A DNA stretch of 64,000 bases from Gammaproteobacteria bacterium (GTDB lineage: Bacteria > Pseudomonadota > Gammaproteobacteria > SZUA-229). Every line of letters starts with the position of its first letter. The first letter of the stretch is position 1. Where the stretch lies: contig JAOUKV010000001.1 of assembly GCA_029882355.1 (NCBI GenBank), positions 62,001-126,000 on the forward strand, written 5' to 3'. The notes beneath the pieces are model-generated. The model worked only from the letters and a program-made list of their open reading frames with translations, ran no database searches and was not told where the DNA came from. The translations under genes were made by a program, and so were the position numbers. Shown here piece after piece: positions 18,111-28,315 of this stretch.

Positions 18111-19088
18111 TTACAATCTCAGACCTTGCTGATCCAGATTTTGTAAATACCAGTCATAAGTCAGGCGCAAGCCTTCTTCCAGCGAAATACTTGCCTGCCA
18201 GCCCAGATTCTTTAGCCGATCAACATTCATCAGTTTTCTGGGCGCGCCATCCGGTTTGGAGTCATCAAACGACAGTTCGCCTTCAAAGCCAACCACCCGC
18301 TTAATCGTCTCTGCCAGTTCACGTATCGTACAATCAACCCCTGTGCCTACATTAATGTGTGACAACATTGGTTGGGTATTAGCCGTATAAGACTCTACAT
18401 CCATTTCGAGTACATATATTGAGGCTGAGGCCATATCATCAACATGTAAAAACTCACGCATAGCTTTGCCACTACCCCAGATAACCACTTCCCTATCCTT
18501 GTTCTCCTTAGCTTCGTGGAAGCGTCGCATTAAAGCGGGGATAACGTGTGAATTCTCAGCATGAAAATTATCACCTTGCCCGTATAAGTTGGTTGGCATC
18601 ACCGAACGAAAATCCGTTCCATATTGACGATTGTATGATTCGCACAGCTTGATGCCGGCAATTTTAGCTATTGCATAAGGCTCGTTGGTTGGCTCCAATG
18701 TACCTGTAAGTAAAGCATCTTCCCGCATAGGCTGCGCCACGGCCTTAGGGTAAATGCACGAACTACCCAAAAATAGCAGCCGTTTAACATTATTACGATA
18801 AGCCGCATCAGTAACATTGGCTTCAACCATAAGATTGTCATAAATGAATTCCGCAGGATAAGTATTATTGGCGTGAATACCGCCAACTTTTGCCGCGGCT
18901 AGAATGACATAATCGGGCTGTTCTTTAGCAAAAAAGTCCTTCACCGACTGCTGATGAGACAGCTCCAGCTCGGCATGAGTACGCGTCACTATCTGTGTCA
19001 GCCCCCGTTGCTGCAATTGCCGTATGATTGCGGAACCTACCAGTCCTCTGTGACCAGCCACATAAATTTTTGATTCAGTCGTTAACAC
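18111..19088 (-). CDS. fcl: GDP-L-fucose synthase
   Basis: A 325-aa bifunctional epimerase/reductase converting GDP-4-keto-6-deoxy-D-mannose to GDP-L-fucose with [15 protein letters not shown] is the cofactor motif, [11 protein letters not shown] and [13 protein letters not shown] (YxxxK near residue 137) are the catalytic landmarks, and [10 protein letters not shown] with the [13 protein letters not shown] stretch is characteristic of Fcl/WcaG. The partner gmd lies 1.4 kb away on the other strand beyond queG, an unusual split. It is likely to feed the glycan cluster. Confidence 0.94.
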   Translation of the reverse strand: MLTTESKIYVAGHRGLVGSAIIRQLQQRGLTQIVTRTHAELELSHQQSVKDFFAKEQPDYVILAAAKVGGIHANNTYPAEFIYDNLMVEANVTDAAYRNNVKRLLFLGSSCIYPKAVAQPMREDALLTGTLEPTNEPYAIAKIAGIKLCESYNRQYGTDFRSVMPTNLYGQGDNFHAENSHVIPALMRRFHEAKENKDREVVIWGSGKAMREFLHVDDMASASIYVLEMDVESYTANTQPMLSHINVGTGVDCTIRELAETIKRVVGFEGELSFDDSKPDGAPRKLMNVDRLKNLGWQASISLEEGLRLTYDWYLQNLDQQGLRL

Positions 19089-19198
19089 GCATATATCTCA
19101 TGAAGTTAATAAACCATTACCTATTGATGGCGTATTGTAGCCGTTCATAAGCATGATTGAAATTTCGATTACAACCCAACTACCGTTAAACTAGGCTA

Positions 19199-20284
19199 AT
19201 GTCGAAAAATATCGCCGCCCTCAGCCCCGAAGAACTACTTCAGAAAATAAAAGACTGGTCAAAAGAACTGGGCTTTCAACAACTTGAAGTCACCGATACC
19301 GATCTTACTAACTATGAGGGCTCTTTTCTTGACTGGTTAAATCAAGAGCATCATGGCGAGATGGACTATATGCAAAAACACGGCACGATGCGTTATCAAG
19401 CCGATGAACTGGTTGCCAATACTTTAAATATTATATCTGTACGCATGGATTATTACCCACCGGATTGTGAAGCCGCGGAAGCAGTGCTGAATAATCCAGA
19501 GCAGGGTTACATCTCACGTTACGCGCTGGGACGGGACTACCACAAACTCATGCGCAAGCGCCTGCAAAAACTCGCCAGTAAAATAAATACTGAAATTGGT
19601 GATTTTGGTTATCGTGTTTTTGTCGATAGCGCGCCCGTGCTGGAAAAGCCACTGGCTGAAAAAGCAGGATTGGGCTGGATAGGTAAACACACTAATTTGA
19701 TCAACCAGAAAGCTGGCTCATGGTTTTTTCTTGGTGAGATTTACACTGACCTGCCTTTACCTGTCAGCAACCACATTGCCGAATCGCATTGTGGCAACTG
19801 CCAACGCTGCATCAACGTATGCCCAACTAAAGCCATTATTGCGCCTTACAAACTGGATGCACGCCGATGTATCTCTTATCTCACTATTGAACTGGATGGT
19901 GCTATACCGGTTGAATTCAGAGCCGCCATGGGCAACCGAATATACGGCTGTGACGATTGCCAGCTTTTCTGCCCATGGAACCGTTTTTCTGTACCTAGCA
20001 CTGAAAAGGATTTTTTAGCTCGCCACCCGCTTGATGCACCCAATCTACTGGAACTATTCGCCTGGAGTGAAGAAGAATTTCTTAAAAATACCGAAGGTTC
20101 TTCTATTCGCCGTATCGGCTATCAGCGCTGGCAACGCAATATTGCCATTGCGCTTGGTAACGCCCCACACTCCGCAGAAATTATTTCGGCACTTGAAAAT
20201 AAGCTGAACAACTCAACAGCCGTTGTTATTGAGCATATTAACTGGGCTTTACAGCAACAGCATGAAAGTAAATCACCTGGCTAA
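19199..20284 (+). CDS. queG: Epoxyqueuosine reductase
   Basis: A 361-aa cobalamin-dependent iron-sulfur enzyme that reduces epoxyqueuosine to queuosine in tRNA wobble positions. Two [4Fe-4S] clusters are evident: CGNCQRCINVCP (about residue 197) and CDDCQLFCP (about residue 251). The RYALGRDYHKLMRKRL segment, VDSAPVLEKPLAEKAGLGW and WNRF are conserved in QueG. A C-terminal HEAT-like part (RRIGYQRWQRNIAIALGN) completes the family layout. It starts divergently from fcl across a 110-base gap. Confidence 0.95.
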   Translation: MSKNIAALSPEELLQKIKDWSKELGFQQLEVTDTDLTNYEGSFLDWLNQEHHGEMDYMQKHGTMRYQADELVANTLNIISVRMDYYPPDCEAAEAVLNNPEQGYISRYALGRDYHKLMRKRLQKLASKINTEIGDFGYRVFVDSAPVLEKPLAEKAGLGWIGKHTNLINQKAGSWFFLGEIYTDLPLPVSNHIAESHCGNCQRCINVCPTKAIIAPYKLDARRCISYLTIELDGAIPVEFRAAMGNRIYGCDDCQLFCPWNRFSVPSTEKDFLARHPLDAPNLLELFAWSEEEFLKNTEGSSIRRIGYQRWQRNIAIALGNAPHSAEIISALENKLNNSTAVVIEHINWALQQQHESKSPG

Positions 20285-20445
20285 CCACTAAATTTCAGAG
20301 ATACAAAGAGCTAAAAAATTGACCCCATGTAGGCCATTTGTTGTTGCCACAGAGATAGTTTCGAAGCACTGCATATAAGTGTATTATTATATTAAAATTA
20401 GTTGCAGGGTATTGTATTTTGCAAACATTAAGGAATGTATAAACA

Positions 20446-21483
20446 ATGACAAAAAAAGCAATCATCACGGGTATAACAGGGCAGGATGGAGCTTATTTGG
20501 CTGAACTTCTTCTGGAGAAAGGCTACATTGTATACGGTACCCACCGCCGCGCAGCCTCAACTAATTTTTGGCGTATTGAGCAATTGGGAATTAAGGATAA
20601 TGCCAACTTGCACCTGGTTGAGTATGATTTAGCCGATCTCGAATCAACTATTCATCTTCTTGAAACGACCCAACCTGATGAAATATATAATCTTGCCGCT
20701 CAAAGCTTTGTCGCATCTTCTTTTGACGAGCCAATTACCACAGCACATATTACCGGTCTAGGCCCAGTAAACTTATTAGAAGCAATACGAACCATTAATC
20801 CAAATATTCGGTTTTACCAGGCATCAACATCTGAAATGTTTGGTAAAGTTCAGGATGAACCTCAAAATGAGCAAACTCCACTCTATCCTCGCAACCCCTA
20901 TGGTGCCGCTAAAGTATATGCACACTTGATGACCATTAACTATCGTGAAATTTATGATATTTTTGGTGCTAGCGGAATCTTGTATAACCATGAATCGCCT
21001 CTACGAGGCTTAGAATTTGTAACACGTAAAATTACTGATGGTCTATCACGTGTAAAACTAAATCAACAGGCATATATTGAGCTGGGTAATCTCAACGCAA
21101 AACGTGACTGGGGCTACGCTAAAGATTATGTAGAAGGTATGTGGAAAATGCTACAGGCTGATACCCCGGATACTTATGTATTAGCAACAGGAAAAACAAA
21201 AAGCGTACGGGATTTTGTCAACATGACCTGCAATGAGCTGGATATCGACATCATATGGCAAGGTACCGGTATTGATGAAGCAGGTATTGATAGCAATACT
21301 GGAGCGACCATTGTTGAGATTAATCCGGATTTTTACCGTCCAGATGAGATAAATTTATTGATTGGTAATCCGAAAAAGGCACTGGAAAATCTTGGTTGGC
21401 ATGCAAAGACTACTCCAGAAGAAATCTGTACCATGATGGTTAAAGAAGATTTATACAAAATCAAACAGGAAACTTCACCCTAA
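20446..21483 (+). CDS. gmd: GDP-mannose 4,6-dehydratase (short Pseudomonas-type)
   Basis: A 345-aa SDR enzyme making GDP-4-keto-6-deoxy-D-mannose from GDP-mannose. [19 protein letters not shown] is the NADP-binding start, [12 protein letters not shown] has the catalytic Thr/Ser-Glu region and YGAAK the Yxxx[16 protein letters not shown] is the variant seen in Pseudomonas-type Gmd (used there for GDP-D-rhamnose) rather than the SPRRGETF of the enterobacterial type, and the protein is shorter than the E. coli one. With fcl nearby it would lead to GDP-L-fucose; a GDP-D-rhamnose route cannot be excluded. It stands alone, convergent with pgi, with 161 gene-free bases upstream. Confidence 0.93.
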   Translation: MTKKAIITGITGQDGAYLAELLLEKGYIVYGTHRRAASTNFWRIEQLGIKDNANLHLVEYDLADLESTIHLLETTQPDEIYNLAAQSFVASSFDEPITTAHITGLGPVNLLEAIRTINPNIRFYQASTSEMFGKVQDEPQNEQTPLYPRNPYGAAKVYAHLMTINYREIYDIFGASGILYNHESPLRGLEFVTRKITDGLSRVKLNQQAYIELGNLNAKRDWGYAKDYVEGMWKMLQADTPDTYVLATGKTKSVRDFVNMTCNELDIDIIWQGTGIDEAGIDSNTGATIVEINPDFYRPDEINLLIGNPKKALENLGWHAKTTPEEICTMMVKEDLYKIKQETSP

Positions 21484-21574
21484 TCGCTATACATCATACT
21501 GCTCTTAAAAAACTACTCACTCAAACCAATTATCGTTGAGCGGATTGATTAGGCACCAGGTCAGTAACGCTGCG

Positions 21575-23224
21575 CTAATCAGAAAATTTAAGCGACACGC
21601 AATAATCCAGCAAACCATTCGTCGAGACATCATAATCTTCACTTGGCTCACGACTAGATAACACCTCTGAAATTTCATCAGCCAATTGTTTGCCTAGCTC
21701 AACTCCCCATTGATCGAAGGAATTAATATTCCAGATCACACCCTGCACAAACACCTTGTGTTCATACATGGCCAATAGAGAGCCCATGGTTCTTGGATCT
21801 AACTTTTCAAACATAATGGAGTTGGTTGGTTTGTTGCCTTCAAAAATTTTATGCGGCAAGACCTCACTAATCTTATCTTCAGCCATACCCGATTCTTCCA
21901 GCTCTTTTCGCGCTTCTGCTTCGGTTTTGCCCATCATCAAAGCGCGAGTTTGGGCAAGAAAATTAGCCAGAAGAATACTGTGCTGCGAACCCAAGGGGTC
22001 TTTACTTTTGGCGGGAACCAGGAAGTCAGCAGGTACGGGTTTGGTGCCCTGATGCAATAATTGAAAGAATGCATGCTGGCAGTTACTACCCGTCTCACCC
22101 CAAATAATAGGGCCAGTGAGATAATCGACACGCTCACCCTGGCGGGTAATAGTCTTACCATTACTCTCCATATCCAGCTGCTGAAGATGCGCGGGTAAAC
22201 GCCGTAAATACTGGTTATAAGCCATCACCCCATGACTTTGTGCATCGAAAAAATTGTTATACCAGACGCCCAGCAAAGCCAGAATTATCGGTATGTTTTT
22301 TTCAATGGGTGTATTAGTAAAATGCTCATCCATGGCGTAAGCACCATCGAGCAATTCTTCAAAATGATCCATACCCAGATACAATACAATTGGTAAACCA
22401 ATCGCCGACCAGAGGGAATAACGACCACCTACCCAGTCCCAGAATTCAAAAATATTCTCAGGTAAAACACCAAATTCATTGGCCGCATTAAGATTACTGG
22501 TCACCGCCACAAAATGCTTGGCCACGGCTTTTTCTGAACCTGTCGTATGCACAAACCAGTCACGTGCGCTGTGTGCATTCATCATGGTTTCCTGTGTACT
22601 AAACGATTTTGATGAAACAATAAACAACGTCGATTCAGGCTGAACAAATTTTAGAATTTCAGTGAGATGTGTCGGATCAATATTAGAAACAAAATGCACA
22701 TTCATGCCACGCTGAGCAAACGGCTTCATGGCATCACAGACGACATGCGGCCCCAGATCCGAGCCACCAATACCAATATTAATAATATCCTTGATCAGGT
22801 GACCACTATAACCACGCCAGTGCCCGCCTCGTACGCGCTCGGAAAAATAGCGCATTTGCTGCAACACCTTATTCACCTTAGGCATGACATCTTCGCCATC
22901 GACAAATACAGGTTTGTTGCCACGATTGCGCAAGGCCGTGTGTAAAACAGGACGATATTCCGAAATATTAATTTCCAGACCCGCAAACATCTGGTCACGC
23001 CAGCCTTCTACATCAGACTCTCGCGCCAGTTCACACAGCAATTTGAAAGTTTCATCGGTCATCCGATTTTTGGAGAAATCCAGCAAGATATCATCCATTC
23101 GGGTGCTAAACTTGTCAAAACGCGCCGCATCCTGATCGAACATATCCCGCATGTGCAGATCTTTCATTTCGAAAAAATGCGACTGTAGCGCTTTCCAGGC
23201 TGGCAAATCAGTTAATTTAGACAT
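21575..23224 (-). CDS. pgi: Glucose-6-phosphate isomerase
   Basis: A 549-aa enzyme interconverting glucose-6-phosphate and fructose-6-phosphate in glycolysis/gluconeogenesis. GIGGSDLGPHVVCDAM, VSSKSFSTQETMMNA, GGRYSLWSAIGLPI and the GETGSNCQHAFFQLLHQG stretch are family signatures, and the C-terminal NSFDQWGVELGKQLA segment is intact. Length is standard. It diverges from ppc and provides the fructose-6-phosphate from which GDP-mannose sugars are made. Confidence 0.97.
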   Translation of the reverse strand: MSKLTDLPAWKALQSHFFEMKDLHMRDMFDQDAARFDKFSTRMDDILLDFSKNRMTDETFKLLCELARESDVEGWRDQMFAGLEINISEYRPVLHTALRNRGNKPVFVDGEDVMPKVNKVLQQMRYFSERVRGGHWRGYSGHLIKDIINIGIGGSDLGPHVVCDAMKPFAQRGMNVHFVSNIDPTHLTEILKFVQPESTLFIVSSKSFSTQETMMNAHSARDWFVHTTGSEKAVAKHFVAVTSNLNAANEFGVLPENIFEFWDWVGGRYSLWSAIGLPIVLYLGMDHFEELLDGAYAMDEHFTNTPIEKNIPIILALLGVWYNNFFDAQSHGVMAYNQYLRRLPAHLQQLDMESNGKTITRQGERVDYLTGPIIWGETGSNCQHAFFQLLHQGTKPVPADFLVPAKSKDPLGSQHSILLANFLAQTRALMMGKTEAEARKELEESGMAEDKISEVLPHKIFEGNKPTNSIMFEKLDPRTMGSLLAMYEHKVFVQGVIWNINSFDQWGVELGKQLADEISEVLSSREPSEDYDVSTNGLLDYCVSLKFSD

Positions 23225-23325
23225 GTATTGTTTTTATAAAGCTCTATTTATTGATGCACCAAAGCATAGGACAAAATGACGTTCCACACCCGAAATTGAC
23301 GGCATAGCCTCATTTATTTCCGGTA

Positions 23326-23354
23326 TATCAGCAAAAAACCATATGGGATATAAT
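23326..23354 (+). promoter_or_regulatory. Probable ppc promoter (-10 TATAAT)
   Basis: A perfect TATAAT lies at 23349-23354 in the pgi/ppc divergent gap; the -35 region (around 23326-23331, ATATCA-like) is poor. Transcription would start near 23361, giving a leader of about 38 bases before the ATG at 23399. This placement argues against the upstream TTG at 23363 as the start of ppc. Confidence 0.4.
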
Positions 23355-23398
23355 ACTGCGCCTTGTGTACAGGTCTTAAGCACCGAATAATATCATTT

Positions 23399-26290
23399 AT
23401 GAGTCAAGCAAACATACCAGATACCTCCTCCACCAGCATGAAACAAGCGCCTGCAGGCCTGCTCAACACTGCCAGTAGTGATGAACAGCTGCGTGCTCGC
23501 GTCAAACTGCTTGGTAATTTATTGGGCAATGTGCTGCTTTCTCAAGCGGGTGCAAAGGTCTACGATTCGGTCGAAAAACTACGACTCGGCTTCATCGATT
23601 TACATAAACAGGATGATGTAAATAAACGCGCACAGATGATGTCGATGATCGAAACGCTCGATGCCCAGACATTATCTCAGGTGGTTCGTGCTTTCAGTAT
23701 CTATTTCAGCCTGGTCAATATCGCTGAGGAAGCATCACAACACCAACAGCGTCGTGATCAGCTCAAACATCGCACTAATGAGAATATTCTCTGGGTGGGT
23801 TCTTTTGATTCAGCTCTGGCCAGGTTTACAGACCTGGAGATGAACCCAGCGCAATTACAGAATTTACTCAATCGCCTGGCTTACATTCCGGTGATTACAG
23901 CACATCCAACAGAGGCAAAACCGCGTAGCGTGTTGTATGCACTACGCCGTATTTTTCTCGCTAATGAGAATCTTAATGTCGCCGATTTGAGTCCTACCCA
24001 GATAAAAGAAGCCACCGACGAACTGGAGGCCCAGATTCAAATCCTATGGCGCACCGATGAAGTTCGCGAAACTCGCCCACAAGTCAGGGATGAAATAAAA
24101 AACGGGCTTTATTACTTCAAAGAAAGTCTGTTTGATGCTGTACCGGTTATCTATAAAAATCTGGAACGCCGCGTCCGTGACTACTATCCCAATGAACAAA
24201 TAAGTGTACCCAGCTTTCTACAGTTTGGCTCATGGATTGGTGGTGACCGTGACGGCAACCCTAACGTTAAACCCGAAACCACAGCTCTGGCTTTGCATCT
24301 ACAATCCGAAGTGGCGCTGGTAGAATACGTTCGTAGAATAAGCAAACTTTTTAAAATTCTGACACATTCAAGCCAGCTGTGCACACCCAGTGAGGCCTTT
24401 ATCGAAAGCCTTAATCAGGACGAGAACCTGCGCTTTGAAGTTTTCTCTGTAAAACCAACCTTATACAGCAAAGCACCTTACCGCCGAAAAATTGCTTTCA
24501 TGCGCCACCGCTTACAGCAAAATCTGGACAAAGTACGCGCGGGTATCAACAAGATTGACGATAGCACGCTTGAAATTGATAACAGCGCATTCAAAGATGC
24601 TTATCCTTCTGAAAAAGAATTGCTCGTTGATTTACATCTGATCCGTGATTCCTTATACGGTCATGGCGATCAGGCTATCGCCGACGGCGCACTGAAAGAT
24701 TTTATCCGACTGGTTGAATCATTTGGTTTCTACCTGATGCATTTAGATATTCGCCAGGAATCAACACGCCACAGTGATGCAGTCGCCCAGGTATTAAAGC
24801 AACTCGATAGCAGCATTGATTACTCAGCCCTGCCCGAACTAGAACGCGTCAAATTATTATCTAAACTCATCAATAATTCTGATGATCAATTCCAGATAGA
24901 TACAAACAAACTGGATGAGTTAAACAAGGAAACCATTGAAGTTTTCCAGACCATGGCGGCAATGAGCAATACAATCAGCCCCGATGCATTTGGCACTTAC
25001 GTTATTTCCATGACCCATCAGGCCAGTCATATCATGGAAGTAATGTGGATTGCGACGCTAATAGGGCTTGCTGGAAAAACCGATGACGGCTGGTTCTGCA
25101 ATATCAAGATTTCACCTTTGTTTGAAACCATCGAAGATTTGGCGCACATTGAAAGCGTGCTTTCCTGCCTGTTCGAAGATGCCGTCTACAAATCTTTGTT
25201 GAACGTTTCTGGTGGTTTGCAGGAAGTCATGCTCGGTTATTCCGACTCCTGTAAGGACGGCGGCATTCTGGCCTCTTCGTGGCAGTTGTTCGAAGCGCAA
25301 CGTAAGGTCATCAAACTCACTGACGCTCACGGCATTGAATGCCGTTTATTCCATGGTCGTGGCGGCACTATTGGTCGCGGCGGCGGCCCTACATTTGAAT
25401 CGATTCTGGCTCAACCCGAAGGCACGGTTCATGGTGAAATCAAATTCACCGAACAGGGTGAAGTGCTGTCGAATAAATACAGCAATGCTGAAACAGCGAT
25501 CTATGAGCTGACCATGGGCATTTCCGGCCTGCTGCTAGCCAGCCGTTACAAAGTCATGCCTAGTGAAACTAGCACCACGCCTGAGCGCATGCAAATTATG
25601 CGTGAGATCATGGAAATTGGCGAAAATGCTTATCGCGAACTGACTGATCGCACCGAGGGTTTCCTTGATTATTTCTACGAGGCGACACCAGTCAGTGAAA
25701 TCGCTTTGATGAATATCGGTTCACGACCATCACATCGTAAAGCAGGTGATCGTTCAAAAACTTCGGTACGCGCCATCGGCTGGGTTTTCGCCTGGGCGCA
25801 GGCGAGACACACCCTGCCTGCCTGGTATGGCATCGGCTCGGCCATGGAAACATGGGTTAACGGCGATGATAGTCGCCTGCAACAATTGCAGGAACTTTAT
25901 CGTAACTGGCCTTATTTCCGCGCCCTGCTCAGTAATACAGAGATGGCACTCTATAAGGCAGACATCGTCACTGCTGAAGAATATTCTGAGCTATGTTTGT
26001 CCGATGAAACACGCCAGCGTGTCTTTAGCCTGATCAAGGCCGAGCATCAACGTACTAGTCAGTTTACCTTGCAGATCGCTGAAATGGATCATCTGTTAGA
26101 CGACATCGAACCACTGGCTTTATCCTTGATGCGCCGTGATCCATATCTTGACCCGCTGAATCATATTCAGATCAAGCTACTAAAACGTTGCCGTGACGAA
26201 TCACTCAGTCAGGAAGAACGCGACATGTGGTTAGATCCATTATTGAGAAGTATTAATGCCATTGCTGCTGGTATGCGTAATACCGGTTAA
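23399..26290 (+). CDS. ppc: Phosphoenolpyruvate carboxylase
   Basis: A 963-aa enzyme carboxylating phosphoenolpyruvate to oxaloacetate, the anaplerotic entry to the TCA cycle. ITAHPTEAKPRS (about residue 167) carries the catalytic His, GSWIGGDRDGNP and FHGRGGTIGRGGG (about residue 650) are active-site loops, and the protein ends in the conserved NTG. It is longer than the E. coli enzyme because of N-terminal and internal insertions, as in many marine and sulfur-oxidising gammaproteobacteria. The ATG at 23399 is chosen over the in-frame TTG at 23363. A TGGTATT/AATACCA hairpin (26301-26317) follows the stop. Confidence 0.96.
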   Translation: MSQANIPDTSSTSMKQAPAGLLNTASSDEQLRARVKLLGNLLGNVLLSQAGAKVYDSVEKLRLGFIDLHKQDDVNKRAQMMSMIETLDAQTLSQVVRAFSIYFSLVNIAEEASQHQQRRDQLKHRTNENILWVGSFDSALARFTDLEMNPAQLQNLLNRLAYIPVITAHPTEAKPRSVLYALRRIFLANENLNVADLSPTQIKEATDELEAQIQILWRTDEVRETRPQVRDEIKNGLYYFKESLFDAVPVIYKNLERRVRDYYPNEQISVPSFLQFGSWIGGDRDGNPNVKPETTALALHLQSEVALVEYVRRISKLFKILTHSSQLCTPSEAFIESLNQDENLRFEVFSVKPTLYSKAPYRRKIAFMRHRLQQNLDKVRAGINKIDDSTLEIDNSAFKDAYPSEKELLVDLHLIRDSLYGHGDQAIADGALKDFIRLVESFGFYLMHLDIRQESTRHSDAVAQVLKQLDSSIDYSALPELERVKLLSKLINNSDDQFQIDTNKLDELNKETIEVFQTMAAMSNTISPDAFGTYVISMTHQASHIMEVMWIATLIGLAGKTDDGWFCNIKISPLFETIEDLAHIESVLSCLFEDAVYKSLLNVSGGLQEVMLGYSDSCKDGGILASSWQLFEAQRKVIKLTDAHGIECRLFHGRGGTIGRGGGPTFESILAQPEGTVHGEIKFTEQGEVLSNKYSNAETAIYELTMGISGLLLASRYKVMPSETSTTPERMQIMREIMEIGENAYRELTDRTEGFLDYFYEATPVSEIALMNIGSRPSHRKAGDRSKTSVRAIGWVFAWAQARHTLPAWYGIGSAMETWVNGDDSRLQQLQELYRNWPYFRALLSNTEMALYKADIVTAEEYSELCLSDETRQRVFSLIKAEHQRTSQFTLQIAEMDHLLDDIEPLALSLMRRDPYLDPLNHIQIKLLKRCRDESLSQEERDMWLDPLLRSINAIAAGMRNTG

Positions 26291-26300
26291 CCAATTAGCC

Positions 26301-26317
26301 TGGTATTTTTAATACCA
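26301..26317 (+). terminator. Possible stem-loop after ppc
   Basis: TGGTATT, a TTT loop and AATACCA form a perfect 7-bp hairpin 11 bases after the ppc stop. There is no T-tract behind it, so it may be an mRNA 3' stabilising hairpin or a weak terminator. Confidence 0.3.
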
Positions 26318-26475
26318 TCATGATGAATAATTAGACTGAGCATTTAAAATACCACTAAATTGTTCTTGATATTACTTACAAAATATCTAGACTGAACTAA
26401 ATCATAGAACTGTGGCAAAAGAAGCTATCTACGGATATTTCTAGTCTATAAAATACAAAAGTGAGGAAGGCACAA

Positions 26476-26901
26476 ATGGAGTTTGATCAGTCAGACTGGG
26501 GAGTAACATTACTACTGGTGATCTTAGGTATATCTGTAGCGATAGCCGCTGTCGTCATCGCAAAAGCATTTGCCAATGAGTCCAAAGAAAATAAAGCACG
26601 CGCGGCGCGACTCGCTGAAGAAGATAAAAAAATGGCACGTGAACCACAAGCTCATGTCCCAGCTAAGATCAAACCAAAAGCCAAACCTAAAACCAAGACC
26701 CCACCAAAACCATCTGCGACCCCGGCTCCGGCTCACAAAGATGATGTTCACGAAGATGATGACCTGATCGCCGCAGCAGAAGTGTATTTAACCTACGAAC
26801 TCGTTGAACAGGCAATCACCTCATTGGAGAAACACCTGCTAACACATCCAACAGATAAAAAAGCACTGGCTATGCTAAAGAAAGCAGAAGCTGCAAAATA
26901 A
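26476..26901 (+). CDS. Small membrane-anchored protein with FimV-like C-terminal TPR unit
   Basis: A 141-aa protein starting at ATG 26476 behind GGAAGG. Residues 8-32 are one hydrophobic helix (VTLLLVILGISVAIAAVVIA), residues 35-65 a charged helix, 65-95 a Lys/Pro-rich linker (KPKAKPKTKTPPKP), then an acidic DDVHEDDD and a single TPR-like helix pair (AAEVYLTYELVEQAITSLEKHLLTHP). The last part resembles the C-terminal domain of FimV-type polar hub proteins, in which it binds partners; that is a similarity of pattern, not a firm assignment. Function unknown. It lies alone between ppc and panD. Confidence 0.75.
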   Translation: MEFDQSDWGVTLLLVILGISVAIAAVVIAKAFANESKENKARAARLAEEDKKMAREPQAHVPAKIKPKAKPKTKTPPKPSATPAPAHKDDVHEDDDLIAAAEVYLTYELVEQAITSLEKHLLTHPTDKKALAMLKKAEAAK

Positions 26902-26964
26902 AATATAGCTCTGGAAGTAAAATCTTTGAGTGCTTACTGCAAACGAATAACTGCCCGCGATATT

Positions 26965-27345
26965 TTAAGCAACTTGTACAGGGATTTGATCTGAAGTTCT
27001 TGTGACGGCGTTTTGCTCATTAAGATAAACAAGCTTTGGGTGGAAATTAACCACTTCGTGTTGCGCTAACTCGGCATAAGCACAAATAATAATACGATCA
27101 CCAGGATCAGCTTTATGCGCCGCTGCTCCGTTTACCGAAATAATGCCCGTACCTGCTTCAGCGCGTATTGCATAGGTCGTAAAACGCTCACCATTATTCA
27201 CATTATAAATATGAATCTGCTCATATTCGTGAATACCTGCAGTTTTGAGCAGGTCACTATCAATCGCACAGGAACCTTCATATTCCAGCTCGGAATGCGT
27301 CACGTGTGCTTTATGTAGCTTGGCTTTGAGTAATGTTAGTTGCAT
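26965..27345 (-). CDS. panD: Aspartate 1-decarboxylase precursor
   Basis: A 126-aa pyruvoyl enzyme that makes beta-alanine from aspartate for pantothenate synthesis. Self-cleavage occurs between Gly24 and Ser25 in YEGSCAID, turning Ser25 into the pyruvoyl group. The INGAAAH-type stretch ([18 protein letters not shown]) is conserved. It is the last pan gene, 88 bases after panC, and may be co-transcribed with panB and panC. Confidence 0.96.
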   Translation of the reverse strand: MQLTLLKAKLHKAHVTHSELEYEGSCAIDSDLLKTAGIHEYEQIHIYNVNNGERFTTYAIRAEAGTGIISVNGAAAHKADPGDRIIICAYAELAQHEVVNFHPKLVYLNEQNAVTRTSDQIPVQVA

Positions 27346-27433
27346 AAATCTAGTTTAAACAGTGCAAAGGGTAATTATACCATTTTTTAGCGTATTGACA
27401 GCCATACTGCTAATCGAGGTGTATCCGCATTGA

Positions 27434-28315
27434 CTAATCAATTAATTGGAAAAGAAGATTATCGATCAAACGCACTGAGCCCAAACGTGCGGCGGCTAAT
27501 ACAATCAAAGACTTATCCCCCTGTTCCGGTACCGCCAGATCCTGCTGACGGCGCACCACAATATAATCCACCAGAAACCCTTTTTCATCCAGTTCCTGAC
27601 AGGCATGACCTACTTCAAAGGTCGGATTTTCCCCTGCCACAATAGCTTCGACCAGGTGTTTTAGACTTCGATGAATAGCGGTAGCCAGAATACGATCATC
27701 CGCACCCAGATAGGCATTGCGTGAGCTCATTGCCAAACCATCAGCTTCACGTTGAGTCGCTACCGATTGAATTTCAATCGGCATAGTCAGATCACACACC
27801 ATCTGCTGAATAACTAACAGTTGCTGGTAATCTTTTTCACCAAAAACAGCTACATCCGGCTGTACAATGTTGAACAATTTATTCACCACTGTTGCAACAC
27901 CAGTGAAAAATCCAGGGCGATATTCACCTTCGAGCATTTCAGATAATTGAGGCACTGCTACCCTGGTCATACTATCAATACTAGCCGGGTAGATCTCAGT
28001 GACAACTGGCATAAAAACCATATCAACATTACTTTCTTCTAAAACGGCCATATCAGCATCGAACGTGCGGGGATATTTATCAAAATCCTCGTTTTCGCCA
28101 AACTGCATAGGGTTAACAAAAATACTCACGACAACTCGTGAAACCGATTTATTGGCAGCCTCAATCAGACTCAGGTGACCAGTATGCAAATTTCCCATGG
28201 TAGGCACAAAAGCAATTTTATCGCCAGCCTGCTTCCACAAACTTATCTGCTGACGAACCTCATCAATAGTTCGTGCAAGCATCGGCGAGCTATTTTTCCC
28301 GTTAACTGAAGACAT
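27434..28315 (-). CDS. panC: Pantothenate synthetase (pantoate-beta-alanine ligase)
   Basis: A 293-aa enzyme joining pantoate and beta-alanine with ATP. PTMGNLHTGHLSLI is the nucleotide-binding HxGH signature, VVVSIFVNPMQFGENEDFDKYPR the pantoate site region, and VFGEKDYQQL and MSSRNAYL (KMSKS-like) are present. The start at 28315 is backed by AGGAGA six bases upstream and overlaps the end of panB by 14 bases, suggesting coupled translation. Confidence 0.96.
   Translation of the reverse strand: MSSVNGKNSSPMLARTIDEVRQQISLWKQAGDKIAFVPTMGNLHTGHLSLIEAANKSVSRVVVSIFVNPMQFGENEDFDKYPRTFDADMAVLEESNVDMVFMPVVTEIYPASIDSMTRVAVPQLSEMLEGEYRPGFFTGVATVVNKLFNIVQPDVAVFGEKDYQQLLVIQQMVCDLTMPIEIQSVATQREADGLAMSSRNAYLGADDRILATAIHRSLKHLVEAIVAGENPTFEVGHACQELDEKGFLVDYIVVRRQQDLAVPEQGDKSLIVLAAARLGSVRLIDNLLFQLID

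Noticed and set aside
20285-20445. Gap before gmd with two CAGAGATA-type fragments that might be decayed dispersed repeats, and a weak TTTCGA/TATTAT promoter-like pair (20359-20387)
   Set aside because: The matches are short and the -35 is poor; I cannot support a repeat family or promoter call.
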